Shown piece by piece: positions 1 through 9,394 of a stretch of 55,139 bases of DNA. Source of the stretch: Campylobacteraceae bacterium (GTDB lineage: Bacteria; Campylobacterota; Campylobacteria; Campylobacterales; Arcobacteraceae); assembly GCA_018662405.1 (NCBI GenBank), contig JABJGE010000054.1, forward strand, positions 1 through 55,139. Reading direction: 5' to 3'. The notes beneath the pieces are model-generated. The model saw only the letters and a list, made by a program, of their open reading frames with translations. It was not told the origin of the DNA and ran no database searches. The position numbers and the translations under genes are program-made. Each line of letters opens with the position of its first letter. Position 1 is the first letter of the stretch.

Positions 1-311
1 GTATTTCCATCCATCAGATAATTGTCTGTATCTATATTAGACATGATTTCTATGATAGATTTTTTTATACAAGCACTAATACCAAATTCATCTATTTCTT
101 GTGCACTAGAAAATACAATATGATAATCTGAATTATTAATAATAATATCAAATAATTTTTCTCGTTTTTTTTCAGTTAATTTTTTAGAATCATTTAATTC
201 ATCTATTTGTTTGTGTAGTTTCACCCCTGCAACTACCATAGGTCCTGCAAATGGTCCACGACCAGCTTCATCTATGCCACAAAGTCCATTTGTCATTATT
301 AATTGTTCCAT
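1..311 (-). CDS. rnhB: Ribonuclease HII, 3' end cut off by the window edge
   Basis: The first 103 codons of ribonuclease HII are visible; the gene continues beyond the left edge. This enzyme removes ribonucleotides and RNA primers from RNA-DNA hybrids in the cytoplasm, using acidic residues that bind divalent metal. The N-terminal family motif GIDEAGRGPFAGP supplies the first Asp-Glu pair, DSKKL follows, and the LMDGN motif with the third catalytic Asp lies near the cut edge. The chosen ATG shares one base with the stop of the upstream ATPase gene (TAATG), so the two are probably translationally coupled. A second in-frame ATG five codons on is also possible. Identity is secure; the C-terminal half cannot be judged. 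Confidence 0.95.
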   Translation of the reverse strand, partial: MEQLIMTNGLCGIDEAGRGPFAGPMVVAGVKLHKQIDELNDSKKLTEKKREKLFDIIINNSDYHIVFSSAQEIDEFGISACIKKSIIEIMSNIDTDNYLMDGN

Positions 312-1369
312 TATTCTTCTACCGCCCATATATAAAAAGGATTTACTTCACATTCAATATTGTCTAAATAAATGTCATTGTCGTTACTTACTGTTACAAT
401 TGTGATTTTTTTTATATTATATTCTTCTATAAATGCAATGACTTTTGATGAAATTTGTGATCCAATAAAAAAAGGTTTTGATAATATAATTTCATTTGTA
501 GTAGGTATATAAAAATCAATATAATCATCATAATATATTTCATCATATTTGTTTTTTAACTCTAAAAATACCATATTTGTAAAAATATTATTAAAATTCT
601 TTTTAAAACTAACTTCACTAATTAGTGCATGATTATATGTATATATTTTTTTAGCTGCTTTTGAATGTTTATATTTTGGTAAAAATGTTATAGTTTGATT
701 TTCTTCTAAAATTCTACAATAATTATAAAATCTATCTTTTGAAATTTTAATCTCTTTTTTAAGTGCTAGGTATAATTGATTTTGTGATTTTATTTCACCA
801 CTATTTTTAATTAAATATCTTAATATAAAAAGGTCTGTTTCATTTGTTGCTAATAGTTTAATGTGATTTTGTATATTTATTGATTTATGTTTTTCATCTG
901 TTTGAATTGTTTCAATAAAATTTCCAAACTTTAGAAAATAGTTAAATGATGTTGTGATATTTTGATGTTTATCAAATAGTAAAAACTCTTCAAAGTCAGC
1001 AGGAGTTAATATTAGATTTGTAAAATTATTTAAATTGATATTTACATTTGTTGTAATGATAATTGAATTACATTGAGGTAAACCCAATGTAAAATCAAAA
1101 TTATCTAATGCTAAAATAGTTATGTTATTTATATTTATAAATTCTTGAATATCTTGATAAAATAAAATATCATTTATTTTTAGGTTATTAAAGTCTACAT
1201 ATAAGTAGTCATTAGTATTAAATTGAGATAAGTAATCATAAACTAAATAACTTTTCCCACTTTGACTTGGACCTTGGACAATAGTGTTTTTATTAGTAAT
1301 TGATTTTTTTCTTTCTTTAAAATCAATTTTAGAAAAGTCTAAGTCATAAAAACTATCTAGTATATCCAT
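311..1369 (-). CDS. P-loop ATPase-like protein of unknown function
   Basis: This 352-residue protein carries a clear Walker A loop, GPSQSGKS at about residues 33-40, and a possible Walker B strand, ILALDNFDF, near residues 84-92. The rest is Asn/Ile/Lys-rich and has no membrane segment. The overall plan, an N-terminal AAA-like ATPase with a helical winged-helix-like region near residues 175-225 and a mixed C-terminal domain, resembles the AAA_14/DUF4143 type of ATP-binding proteins, but that is an impression from layout. It lies two bases after the DUF1538 gene and overlaps rnhB by one base, so it belongs to the prmA-to-rnhB operon. The substrate is unknown. Confidence 0.75.
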   Translation of the reverse strand: MDILDSFYDLDFSKIDFKERKKSITNKNTIVQGPSQSGKSYLVYDYLSQFNTNDYLYVDFNNLKINDILFYQDIQEFININNITILALDNFDFTLGLPQCNSIIITTNVNINLNNFTNLILTPADFEEFLLFDKHQNITTSFNYFLKFGNFIETIQTDEKHKSINIQNHIKLLATNETDLFILRYLIKNSGEIKSQNQLYLALKKEIKISKDRFYNYCRILEENQTITFLPKYKHSKAAKKIYTYNHALISEVSFKKNFNNIFTNMVFLELKNKYDEIYYDDYIDFYIPTTNEIILSKPFFIGSQISSKVIAFIEEYNIKKITIVTVSNDNDIYLDNIECEVNPFYIWAVEE

Positions 1370-1371
1370 AA

Positions 1372-3309
1372 TTATTTTTTCTTGAGATTACTAATTTCTT
1401 CTTCAAAAGTTACTTCTTGTCGTAAACTAATACCTTTCATATGTGAAATAGGCATAGCAAATGCGATACCATCACCTGTACTTGTAATATGTAAGGAGTG
1501 GATAATACTTTCTAAAACTTTATTTACTAGTGATTCAGGGAGTATAAATAATAACACTTCATCATTTGCTTCAGGGCTAATTCTATAAATATTATCCATT
1601 TCTGAAAGTCCCATTCCATATGCATTAAAATGTGTCACACCTGTTGCTCCAGCTTGATGAGCTGCTTGTATTGCATCTTCTTTTTTATCTTGAGGGACAA
1701 TAACAACTACAGCACTAAAATTCATTTTTAATTTACTTGTAATAGTGTTAGCATTGAAATTTACTGATGCTAAGTATGTTTCATCAATTTCAGATATAAG
1801 CTTAGGTATATGTTCTTTTTCAATTTTTGTATCACTTTTTATACCGAACTTCACTGTTATGATACCATAAATCATTACTGTAATCATTGGGAATAATGAT
1901 GCAAAAGCAATAAGTCCAAAGCCATCAATTAAAGGACTTCTTCCATCAATATTTGTAGCAAGACCAATACCAAGTGCAGCTAAAAGTGGAACAGTTACAG
2001 TTGAAGTTGTTACTCCACCACTGTCATATGCTATAGGAATTATATATTTTGGAGCAATAAACGTTAATGCTATTACAATCATATATCCAACAATAATGTA
2101 GTAGTGAATATGTCCACCATCTACAATTCTAAATGCACCAAGTGCAATACCAATAGCAACACCAATAGCAACAAATAACCTTAATACAAAGTCATTAATT
2201 TTACCATCACTAATCTCTTTAGCTTTTTTTGCAATTGCCATAAGTGCTGGTTCTGCCATTGTTGTAGAAAAACCAATAGTAAAGGCAAAGCTATATATGA
2301 TCCAAACATTGCCATTTTGAGTAAGTTGATAAGCCATAGACTCACCTAAACTAAATAGTCCAAGTTCAAGTCCAAGGATAAATGCATAAAGACCAATAAT
2401 AACTAATATAAACCCTAGAAATACTATTTTTATATTTTCTATATTTTTTTTAATTACGCCATATTGAAAAAATAATATAATTGCTAATATGGGAAATACA
2501 TCTTTTACAACACTCATTATTCCATATATAATTGATTCTGCAGTAATTGTTGTTATTTCACTTACCTTAGCTTCAACTAAAATATTAGTAATCTCTTTAG
2601 CTTCTACAAAATTATATACAGCAATACCATATATCTGCACAAATATCATAGGTGTTAGTGATGCAAAAGCAATAAGACCAAAACCATCTATTACAGGGTT
2701 TCTCCCTTTTATAGATGATGCTAGACCAATACCAAGGGCAGCTACAAGAGGTACAGTAACAGTTGATGTAGTTACTCCTCCAAGATCGTAAGCAAGTCCA
2801 ATAATTTCAGCAGGAGCTGCAAATGTAACTGTTACTACTGCTATATATCCAGCAATGATATAATAGTGAATAGGGTGACCTTTAATAATCCTATAGACAC
2901 CAAGAAGTATTGCTAAACCTACTGAAATAGCAACTACAAAACGTAAAATATCAGCATCAATACGACCACTACTAATAGTTGAGGCTTTTTGTGCAATGAC
3001 GGATAGGGCAGGTTCAGCAATTGTAGTACCAAATCCTATCATAAAACCAAAAGTTAATACTAAAAATGTAGAATTTTTATTTGCAAAATCTTTAGCAAGA
3101 CTTTCCCCTACTGGAAATATACCAATTTCAAGTCCTTGTAGGAAAATTGCAAGACCAAATCCAACAATAATCATACCAATTGTTGTAGCTATCCAATTGT
3201 CTGGAATATTTTGTAATACAGCAATTTGAAAAAATAAAATTACTATAACAATTGGTAAAAGGTCTCTAAAAGATTCTTTTAAAAGCTTTATAAAAAAGTT
3301 AAATTGCAT
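1372..3309 (-). CDS. Double DUF1538 membrane transporter-like protein with C-terminal PII-like domain
   Basis: The 645 residues contain two homologous membrane halves (about 1-235 and 255-490), each with several hydrophobic helices. Each half repeats the signatures GFGTTIAEPAL / GFSTTMAEPAL and GGVTTSTVTVP (residues 177-187 and 431-441). Residues about 529-645 form a soluble domain whose strand pattern and STGDGIAFAMP segment look like the PII/GlnB fold. The family is DUF1538. Paralogous DUF1538 pairs (UmpA/UmpB) have been reported as two-component Na+/H+ antiporters; here both halves are on one chain with a possible ligand-sensing tail. The transport role is inferred from family knowledge. 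The gene starts seven bases after leuA and precedes the ATPase and rnhB in one operon. Confidence 0.85.
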   Translation of the reverse strand: MQFNFFIKLLKESFRDLLPIVIVILFFQIAVLQNIPDNWIATTIGMIIVGFGLAIFLQGLEIGIFPVGESLAKDFANKNSTFLVLTFGFMIGFGTTIAEPALSVIAQKASTISSGRIDADILRFVVAISVGLAILLGVYRIIKGHPIHYYIIAGYIAVVTVTFAAPAEIIGLAYDLGGVTTSTVTVPLVAALGIGLASSIKGRNPVIDGFGLIAFASLTPMIFVQIYGIAVYNFVEAKEITNILVEAKVSEITTITAESIIYGIMSVVKDVFPILAIILFFQYGVIKKNIENIKIVFLGFILVIIGLYAFILGLELGLFSLGESMAYQLTQNGNVWIIYSFAFTIGFSTTMAEPALMAIAKKAKEISDGKINDFVLRLFVAIGVAIGIALGAFRIVDGGHIHYYIIVGYMIVIALTFIAPKYIIPIAYDSGGVTTSTVTVPLLAALGIGLATNIDGRSPLIDGFGLIAFASLFPMITVMIYGIITVKFGIKSDTKIEKEHIPKLISEIDETYLASVNFNANTITSKLKMNFSAVVVIVPQDKKEDAIQAAHQAGATGVTHFNAYGMGLSEMDNIYRISPEANDEVLLFILPESLVNKVLESIIHSLHITSTGDGIAFAMPISHMKGISLRQEVTFEEEISNLKKK

Positions 3310-3316
3310 CTATTTA

Positions 3317-4873
3317 TTACACTTGATGTAGTGTCTTTTTATGATCTAATGTATGTTGCATAGATAAATAACTATTTAATGCACCTATATATGCTCTAGC
3401 ACTTGCTAGAATAGTATCAATATTTAATCCATGTCCTATCATTGAAGGTCCATCGTTATTAAATGTAACTTTACATGTAACTTTTGCTAATGCATCTTGT
3501 CCTTCACTAACAGCTGATACTTTATAATCATTAAGTTGTCCATTGTATCCTGTGATTCTATCAATTGTTTTAAATATTGCATCCATTGTACCATCACCAA
3601 TAGCAGCATCAGTTGTTTCTACACCATCAAACTTAATACAAATAGCAGAACTTGGAACTCCATTTGAACAATCTGATACTTGAAGTGAAATTAATTCATA
3701 CAACTTATTATCATTAAGCTTTTCATCTGCAATAATCATTCTAATGTCATCATCTAAAATGTCTTTCTTTTTATCACATAAAAGTTTAAATCTATTAAAT
3801 GCTTTTTTTAATTCATCATCACTTAAATTATCAAAACCTAATGACTTAACCTTATCATTAAATGCAGCACTTCCTGATAACTTTCCTAAAACTATTGTAT
3901 TGTTTTTTTCTAATCCTATATCACTAGGTTTCATTATTTCATAAGTTTCTTGATGTTTTAAAACACCATCTTGATGGATACCACTTTCATGAGAGAATGC
4001 ATTTTTACCTACAATTGCCTTGTTTGGTTGTGGTTCAATTCCTGTAATATTTGCTACAAGTTTACTAGCTCTAACAATTTCTGTTGTTTTAATATTTGTA
4101 GTATATCCTTCAAATTGATCTTGTCTAACCTTAAGTGCCATTACAATTTCTTCTAGTGCAGCATTCCCTGCTCTTTCACCTAGTCCATTAATTGTACATT
4201 CTACTTGTCTTGCACCTGCTGTAATTCCAGCAAGTGTATTTGCTACTGCTAATCCTAAATCATTATGATTGTGTAAAGATATAATAGCTTTATCATCTAC
4301 ATGTTTTACCATTTGATTAACCATATCAGCTATTTCGTTAGGTAATCTATATCCTACAGTATCAGGTAGATTTATAGTTGATGCACCAGCTTCAATTACT
4401 GCACTTGTTATCTCTTTCATAAAGCTAATTTCACTTCTTCCCGCATCTTCAAGTGAAAATTCAACATCATCAACAAAAGTTTTTGCGTATGTTATTGCAT
4501 CTACAGCTCTTTTTATAACTTGATCAGGAGTCATTTTTAATTTATATTGCATATGTATAGGACTTGTTGCAATAAATGTATGTATCCTATTCATCTTAGC
4601 TTTTGCAATTGCTTCACCTGCTGCTTTAATATCTCTATCAACTGCTCGAGCTAAAGAACAAATTTTACTTTTTTCAATTGTACTTGCAATTTGAGATATT
4701 GCATCAAAGTCACCAGGACTAGCTGCTGCAAATCCAGCTTCAATTACATCTACATTAAGTTTTTCAAGTTGCTGTGCAATTTGTATCTTTTCTGCAGTAT
4801 TCATTGAAGCACCAGGAGATTGTTCACCATCTCTTAGTGTTGTATCAAATATTATAATATTATTATTTTTCAT
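3317..4873 (-). CDS. leuA: 2-isopropylmalate synthase
   Basis: LeuA condenses acetyl-CoA with 2-oxoisovalerate, the committed step of leucine biosynthesis, in the cytoplasm. The 518-residue length is usual for the long bacterial form. The DRE-TIM metallolyase motif DTTLRDGEQ is at residues 10-18, and the metal-binding HNHND is at 201-205. The C-terminal third, after about residue 385, matches the leucine-sensing LeuA regulatory domain, so feedback inhibition is expected. It starts three bases after the PSD-like gene and is followed by the DUF1538 gene seven bases on. No other leu genes are in the window. Confidence 0.97.
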   Translation of the reverse strand: MKNNNIIIFDTTLRDGEQSPGASMNTAEKIQIAQQLEKLNVDVIEAGFAAASPGDFDAISQIASTIEKSKICSLARAVDRDIKAAGEAIAKAKMNRIHTFIATSPIHMQYKLKMTPDQVIKRAVDAITYAKTFVDDVEFSLEDAGRSEISFMKEITSAVIEAGASTINLPDTVGYRLPNEIADMVNQMVKHVDDKAIISLHNHNDLGLAVANTLAGITAGARQVECTINGLGERAGNAALEEIVMALKVRQDQFEGYTTNIKTTEIVRASKLVANITGIEPQPNKAIVGKNAFSHESGIHQDGVLKHQETYEIMKPSDIGLEKNNTIVLGKLSGSAAFNDKVKSLGFDNLSDDELKKAFNRFKLLCDKKKDILDDDIRMIIADEKLNDNKLYELISLQVSDCSNGVPSSAICIKFDGVETTDAAIGDGTMDAIFKTIDRITGYNGQLNDYKVSAVSEGQDALAKVTCKVTFNNDGPSMIGHGLNIDTILASARAYIGALNSYLSMQHTLDHKKTLHQV

Positions 4874-4876
4874 ATA

Positions 4877-5476
4877 TTATCCTTGATTTTTAAATGCGAT
4901 CACTGTTTGGCCAGCTTTTACTTTATCGCCTAAATTGATATTTAATTTTATATCTTTATTTTTAAATGTAAGAGTAACTACTCCATTTAAAAATAATCCT
5001 ATCTCATCACCTTTTACTACATTAGAACTATGTATGTCTAATTTATTATTACATATACCACTAAGTAAATTTACATTAATATTATCAAAATTCAAATCTA
5101 ATGATTCATTAAGTTTTGTAGCCTTAAAACTATTTGGATTTAAATTTAAACCATTAATATGATTTTGACTAATCATTTGTGCATCAATTGGTGCTCTTAA
5201 TATATGAGAATCTAAAATAGATACATTAATGTACACTTTAGTTGTTTCTATACTTTTATCTATTGCATCAACTGTGCCATCTATAATAGATAGTATCTCA
5301 GTACCATCTCTTTTTATTTCTCTTTTTGTATTTCTAAAAATAAACATGATAAATAGTGTAACAACTAATAATAAATTTCCAAGTGTATCTGAAATAAAAG
5401 AACTAGTAAGTACTGCTAAGATAAAGCTTATTACTATAGGTTTTATCCCTTGAGATAAAATTATAAAATTATTCAT
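4877..5476 (-). CDS. Phosphatidylserine decarboxylase-related membrane protein, probably non-catalytic
   Basis: This protein of about 199 residues has two N-terminal hydrophobic segments, a FRNTKREIKRDG stretch, a DGTVDAID motif and a DSHILRAPID motif. Together these give the layout of the short, archaeal-type phosphatidylserine decarboxylases. Where true enzymes cleave themselves at a Gly-Ser to make the pyruvoyl group, the chain here reads GLFLNGVVTLTF with no serine, so self-activation looks impossible. I chose the ATG eight bases inside the ftsH end. An alternative start 60 bases upstream would lie deep inside ftsH, while AAGGA sits just ahead of the chosen one. A PSD-like gene after ftsH is known in Campylobacter, where pssA follows; here leuA follows instead. 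Function unknown. Confidence 0.75.
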   Translation of the reverse strand: MNNFIILSQGIKPIVISFILAVLTSSFISDTLGNLLLVVTLFIMFIFRNTKREIKRDGTEILSIIDGTVDAIDKSIETTKVYINVSILDSHILRAPIDAQMISQNHINGLNLNPNSFKATKLNESLDLNFDNINVNLLSGICNNKLDIHSSNVVKGDEIGLFLNGVVTLTFKNKDIKLNINLGDKVKAGQTVIAFKNQG

Positions 5477-7433
5477 CATCTTCCTTTTTATCAGTATGTA
5501 ATTCTTCACCTTCAAATATTTTACCACCATTCTCAATGATGATTTCTTGAACTCTTTTTCCAGATATAACTTCTAATTCAAGTAATTCTGCAGTCATTTG
5601 TTCCATTGCATTATTATTATCCCTTAGGCTTTGAAGAACAGCTTTATATCTTTGATCTAATGTGTTTTTAATATGCATATCTAAATTATGTGCCATCTCA
5701 TCACTATAGTCTTTTGATGATTGACCGCCACCTAAAAATTGATTTTGTTGTTTGTGAAGAACCATAAGACCAGCAATATCAATATCGCTCATACCATAAA
5801 TAGTAGCCATTGATTTAATTATATCTGTTGCTCTTTCAAGGTCATTACCAGCACCTGTACTTACCTCTCCAATATAAATCTCTTCAGCTGCTCTACCACC
5901 TAAAAGTGTATCTACTTCAGCTATTAATTCATGTTTTTGCATAAGATACTTATTTTCTTCTGGAGTATTTAGAGTATAACCAAGTGCTGCAAGTCCTCTA
6001 GGAACAATAGAAACTTTATTTACTTTCTTAGCTCCTTTTGTAATTTCTGCAATTAAGGCATGACCAGATTCATGATATGCAACTATTCTTCTCTCTTTTG
6101 GAGATATTCTTCTACTTTTCTTTTCTAAACCAGCAATTTGTCTTTCAACTGCTTCTTTAAAGTGAGAAGGTCTAACTTCAGTGTCATTAGCACGACCAGC
6201 AAGAAGAGCAGCTTCATTGATGATATTTGCCAAGTCTGCACCAGCAAGACCAGCAGTCATTACTGCAACCTCTCTAAGATCAACATTATCAGAAATTTTT
6301 ACATCTTTAATATGTACATTTAATATTTCAATTCTACCTTCTAAGTCTGGCTTATCAACTAGCACTTGTCTATCAAATCTTCCTGGTCTTAATAATGCCG
6401 GGTCAAGTATTTCTGGTCTATTTGTAGCAGCAAGTATAATTACTGGAGCTTCTGCACTAGAAAATCCATCCATCTCTGCAAGTAATTGATTTAATGTTTG
6501 TTCTCTTTCATCATTACCACCCATATTACCTGCACTAGCTCTACTTTTACCAATAGCATCTATTTCATCAATAAATATAATTGAAGGAGCTGATTTTTGT
6601 GCTTGTTCAAAAAGATCTCTAACTCTACTAGCACCAACACCTACGAACATTTCAATAAATGATGATCCCGTTACACTTAGGAAGTTTACATCAGCTTCAC
6701 CAGCAACTGCTTTTGCAAGAAGTGTTTTTCCTGTACCTGGAGGTCCTACTAAAAGTACACCTTTTGGTATTTGTGCACCAAGATTCACATATCTATCTGG
6801 ATTTCTTAAAAATTCCACTATTTCAGATACTTCTTCTTTTGCTTCTTTATTTCCAGCCATATCTTTAAATTTTACATTTGGTTTTTCACTATTGATCATT
6901 TTTTTAGCATTACCCATACCAAGAAGACCTCCGCCTCCTCCACCCATAGAGCTTTGAATCTTTCTAGATAAAAACATCCAAATACCAATAAATATCATTA
7001 ATGGTAAGACCCATCCAAATAACATATCAGCTAAATAATTTTCTTCATTAATTCCACCATAAGCTATATTATATTGTTCTAATAATGCTATAAGTGTTTC
7101 ATCTGGAACTACTCTTCTTGTTGTGTAAGTAGTTTTTGCACCATGTTTTGCTTTTGTTGTTGCTTTGATTGTTGTATTACCAATTCCTACATAACCAATA
7201 GCACCATTTTTAAGTAAATCTTTAAAATCAGAATATGCTACTTTCTTTTGGATACTTTTACCGTATGCTGTTGCATTACCATCAACATTCATATCATCTT
7301 GTGGAAAAATATTTTTAAAAGCAAAAATTGTAACTAATGAAAATAATGCAAATGCAATAAGTGGATTTTTATTAAAAAAATTATTATTGTCTTGATTATT
7401 GTCTTGATTATTGTCTTGTTTCTTATTATTCAT
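5469..7433 (-). CDS. ftsH: ATP-dependent zinc metalloprotease FtsH
   Basis: FtsH is the membrane-anchored AAA+ protease that degrades misfolded membrane proteins and selected cytosolic regulators. The 654 residues show membrane helices at about 25-43 and 138-156 flanking a periplasmic domain, Walker A GPPGTGKT at 230-237, Walker B IIFIDEID, a second region of homology ending RPGRFDR, and the zinc site HESGH at 454-458. The extreme N-terminus contains three QDNN-type units encoded by a 12-bp tandem repeat. The start ATG shares one base with the prmA stop. Its 3' end overlaps the PSD-like gene by eight bases. Confidence 0.98.
   Translation of the reverse strand: MNNKKQDNNQDNNQDNNNFFNKNPLIAFALFSLVTIFAFKNIFPQDDMNVDGNATAYGKSIQKKVAYSDFKDLLKNGAIGYVGIGNTTIKATTKAKHGAKTTYTTRRVVPDETLIALLEQYNIAYGGINEENYLADMLFGWVLPLMIFIGIWMFLSRKIQSSMGGGGGGLLGMGNAKKMINSEKPNVKFKDMAGNKEAKEEVSEIVEFLRNPDRYVNLGAQIPKGVLLVGPPGTGKTLLAKAVAGEADVNFLSVTGSSFIEMFVGVGASRVRDLFEQAQKSAPSIIFIDEIDAIGKSRASAGNMGGNDEREQTLNQLLAEMDGFSSAEAPVIILAATNRPEILDPALLRPGRFDRQVLVDKPDLEGRIEILNVHIKDVKISDNVDLREVAVMTAGLAGADLANIINEAALLAGRANDTEVRPSHFKEAVERQIAGLEKKSRRISPKERRIVAYHESGHALIAEITKGAKKVNKVSIVPRGLAALGYTLNTPEENKYLMQKHELIAEVDTLLGGRAAEEIYIGEVSTGAGNDLERATDIIKSMATIYGMSDIDIAGLMVLHKQQNQFLGGGQSSKDYSDEMAHNLDMHIKNTLDQRYKAVLQSLRDNNNAMEQMTAELLELEVISGKRVQEIIIENGGKIFEGEELHTDKKEDDE
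7383..7418. repeat. Three tandem 12-bp units inside the 5' end of ftsH
   Basis: The unit ATTATTGTCTTG (plus strand) occurs three times in perfect tandem. It is in frame with ftsH and adds Gln-Asp-Asn-Asn units to the cytoplasmic N-terminus before the first membrane helix. Copy-number change by slippage would lengthen or shorten the tail by four residues without a frameshift. Confidence 0.9.
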
Positions 7434-8266
7434 TAATTATTTACCTTTTTTAATGTAATTGTTACCCAATCACCTTTTTTAATTGTTTCTATTATATTAT
7501 ATTGTTTAAATTTCTTTAAAACTTTTTCTTCATATTTAGCTAATATTCCAGATAATATTAAAATACCATCATCTTTTACTGTTTCTTTCAAATCTTGTGA
7601 GATCATTACAAGAACATCTGCAACAATATTTGCTACTACTATATTATAGGTATTATTTGCTTTTGTTGCAGAACCAATCCAATGATTTTTTAAATCAACA
7701 TTATTTAATTTAAAATTATCAGCAGAGTTTTCTATTGATATTGGATCAGTATCACATATATCTACATACATACCTAATTTAGATGCTGCTATACCTAATA
7801 TACCACTTCCACAACCGACATCTAATAATGTTTGACCATTAGAACCATATTTACTAATTAAATCTAAGCATGAACTAGTTGTATCATGATGACCACTACC
7901 AAATGCTAATGCAGGATCAATTATTATATTGATTTTACCATCTTTATCATCATTCCAACTAGGATGTATATAAAACTCTCCAGCTTCTACAGGAGTGATT
8001 GAATCCTTATATTTGTTAATCCAATCTTCATTCTCTTTTTGTTCATAATTTAAATCACATTTAATTTGTGTATCAAAAGCTGAAGATAATTCAATTGTAA
8101 ATAATTCAATACCTTTTTTTATATTCTCTAGAGGTTCTTCGCTACGACAAATAATTGTACCATCTAATTCTTCTAATGCTTCAGTTGTTAAATCAGAAAT
8201 TAAATCTAAGTATAGTTCATAATACGTATCTGGTTTAATGCTAAGTTCATAATAGTGTTTTTGCAA
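7433..8266 (-). CDS. prmA: Ribosomal protein L11 methyltransferase
   Basis: PrmA uses S-adenosylmethionine to methylate lysines and the N-terminus of ribosomal protein L11. The 277-residue protein has AFGSGHHDTT at residues 121-130, the SAM-binding loop DVGCGSG at 149-155 and VVANIVADVL, which corresponds to the NPPY-like catalytic region typical of PrmA (NI-A-L). It is the first gene of a minus-strand operon continuing into ftsH, with a one-base TAATG overlap. The upstream region is shared with the divergent ribosomal operon. An AAAGG sequence lies seven to eleven bases before the ATG. Confidence 0.94.
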   Translation of the reverse strand: MQKHYYELSIKPDTYYELYLDLISDLTTEALEELDGTIICRSEEPLENIKKGIELFTIELSSAFDTQIKCDLNYEQKENEDWINKYKDSITPVEAGEFYIHPSWNDDKDGKINIIIDPALAFGSGHHDTTSSCLDLISKYGSNGQTLLDVGCGSGILGIAASKLGMYVDICDTDPISIENSADNFKLNNVDLKNHWIGSATKANNTYNIVVANIVADVLVMISQDLKETVKDDGILILSGILAKYEEKVLKKFKQYNIIETIKKGDWVTITLKKVNN

Positions 8267-8316
8267 TCTACTACCTTTATAATGTATGTAATTATATGAA
8301 TATTATCTAAAAAGAA

Positions 8317-8322
8317 ATTATA
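8317..8322 (-). promoter_or_regulatory. Possible -10 box for the prmA operon
   Basis: The minus strand reads TATAAT about 50 bases before the prmA ATG, in a very AT-rich stretch. I see no matching -35 hexamer at 16-18 bases. Sigma-70 promoters in Campylobacterota often lack one, so this is a weak call. Confidence 0.35.
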
Positions 8323-8354
8323 AAAAGTTAAATTATTAAATATGCTACATCATA

Positions 8355-8369
8355 TCCTTTTAAAAAGGA
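8355..8369. repeat. Short inverted repeat between prmA and rpsJ promoters
   Basis: TCCTTTT and AAAAGGA form seven-base arms separated by one base. It lies upstream of both divergent promoters and could be a protein-binding palindrome. The single-base spacer makes an RNA hairpin unlikely. No known operator was recognised. Confidence 0.3.
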
Positions 8370-8408
8370 AAGAAAATACATAACTTTTTATAAAGAACTC
8401 CTATCTTA

Positions 8409-8437
8409 TTGACATTGTTGAATAATTTGGGTAAAAT
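8409..8437 (+). promoter_or_regulatory. Sigma-70 promoter of the S10-spc ribosomal operon
   Basis: A perfect -35 TTGACA (8409-8414) and a -10 TAAAAT (8432-8437) are separated by exactly 17 bases. The bases after the -10 are GC-rich (TTCGCGTCC), a GC-rich discriminator as found at promoters under stringent (ppGpp) control. Transcription would start near 8444, leaving a leader of about 49 bases before rpsJ. Confidence 0.8.
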
Positions 8438-8453
8438 TCGCGTCCATACATTG

Positions 8454-8471
8454 GTTAGTGAGAAAACTAAC
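8454..8471 (+). promoter_or_regulatory. Leader hairpin before rpsJ
   Basis: GTTAGT and ACTAAC form a six-base stem around a GAGAAA loop in the short 5' leader, about 20 bases before the rpsJ start codon. It has no U-run and so is not an intrinsic terminator. Its role (mRNA stability, or a simple target for ribosomal-protein feedback) is open. Confidence 0.45.
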
Positions 8472-8492
8472 GTGTTCTTTAAAGGAAAAAAA

Positions 8493-8807
8493 ATGGAAAA
8501 AATTAGACTTAAATTACAAGCTTACGATCATAGAGTTCTAGATCGTTCAGTTGCTTCTATTGTTGAAGCTGTAAAACGAACAGGTGCTGAGTTAATAGGG
8601 CCAATCCCTTTACCAACAAAGCGAAGAAAGTACACAGTACTTAAATCTCCACACGTTAATAAAGACAGTAGAGAACAGTTTGAAATTAGAATTCATTCTA
8701 GAGTAGTAGATATTATTTCTTCAACTCCAGATACAGTTGATTCGTTAATGAAACTTGACTTAGCTCCAGAAGTTAATGTAGAAGTTAGATCAATGGGTCA
8801 AGAGTAG
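8493..8807 (+). CDS. rpsJ: 30S ribosomal protein S10
   Basis: S10, 104 residues, is a component of the 30S head and also the NusG/NusE antitermination partner. The chain beginning [13 protein letters not shown] is the standard family start, and an AAAGGA sequence lies just ahead. A longer in-frame start at 8409 lies within the promoter itself and is rejected. It is the first gene of the long ribosomal operon, ten bases before rplC. Confidence 0.98.
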   Translation: MEKIRLKLQAYDHRVLDRSVASIVEAVKRTGAELIGPIPLPTKRRKYTVLKSPHVNKDSREQFEIRIHSRVVDIISSTPDTVDSLMKLDLAPEVNVEVRSMGQE

Positions 8808-8817
8808 GAAGGTAGTC

Positions 8818-9393
8818 ATGGAATTTATTGTAGAAAAAATTGGAATGAGTAGAACAATGACTGTACCAAGTACGCCAGTAACATTACTTAAAGTTTTAGA
8901 AACTAAAGTATGTGAAATAGCAGAAGATGGTAAGTCAATCGTTGCATATGCAGACGGTAAGAAAAATAATAAAACTATTGAAGGTAAACAATCTAAATAT
9001 AACTTATCAAAAGAGTTTAATAGATTTGCATCTTTAAATGTAGCTAACACTGAAGCTGGAGATATTGATACATCAGCATTAGTTGAAGGTGTAGTTTTAA
9101 AAACAACTTTTAACACTAAAGGTAGAGGTTTCTCTGGTGTTGTTAAAAGATGGAACTTTGCAGGTGGTAGAGCATCTCATGGTCATAGAATGGGTAGAAG
9201 AACTGGTTCTATTGGTAATGCAGAGTGGCCAGGTAGAGTACAACCAGGTAAGAAAATGCCAGGTCAGTATGGTAATGTTACGAACAGTGTTAAAAATGAT
9301 ATAGTTTCATTTGATGCAGCAACTGGAATCTTAGTTGTTAAAGGTTCAGTTTCTGGTGCAAATGGTGCATTAGGTAAAGTAAAGGTATCTTAA
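8818..9393 (+). CDS. rplC: 50S ribosomal protein L3
   Basis: L3, 191 residues, is an early 23S rRNA-binding assembly protein that reaches toward the peptidyl-transferase centre. The conserved internal loop is plain: [17 protein letters not shown], then [18 protein letters not shown] and [12 protein letters not shown]. The methylated Gln site family segment MPGQYG is present. It lies between rpsJ and rplD with a one-base gap to rplD. Confidence 0.97.
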   Translation: MEFIVEKIGMSRTMTVPSTPVTLLKVLETKVCEIAEDGKSIVAYADGKKNNKTIEGKQSKYNLSKEFNRFASLNVANTEAGDIDTSALVEGVVLKTTFNTKGRGFSGVVKRWNFAGGRASHGHRMGRRTGSIGNAEWPGRVQPGKKMPGQYGNVTNSVKNDIVSFDAATGILVVKGSVSGANGALGKVKVS

Positions 9394-9394
9394 T

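Noticed and set aside
2489-2791. Open frame opposite the DUF1538 gene
   Set aside because: Antisense to strongly conserved repeats and without supporting signals.
5477-5536. Longer start for the PSD-like gene
   Set aside because: It would lie more than 60 bases inside ftsH and add a basic stretch not expected in the family; a better site gives an eight-base overlap.
8355-8369. Inverted repeat upstream of rpsJ as a terminator
   Set aside because: The spacer of one base cannot form a hairpin loop and there is no transcribed gene ending there.
8409-8492. Upstream in-frame start giving a longer S10
   Set aside because: The extension would cover the promoter -35 and -10 boxes, and the family start is MEKIRLK with a ribosome-binding site just ahead.
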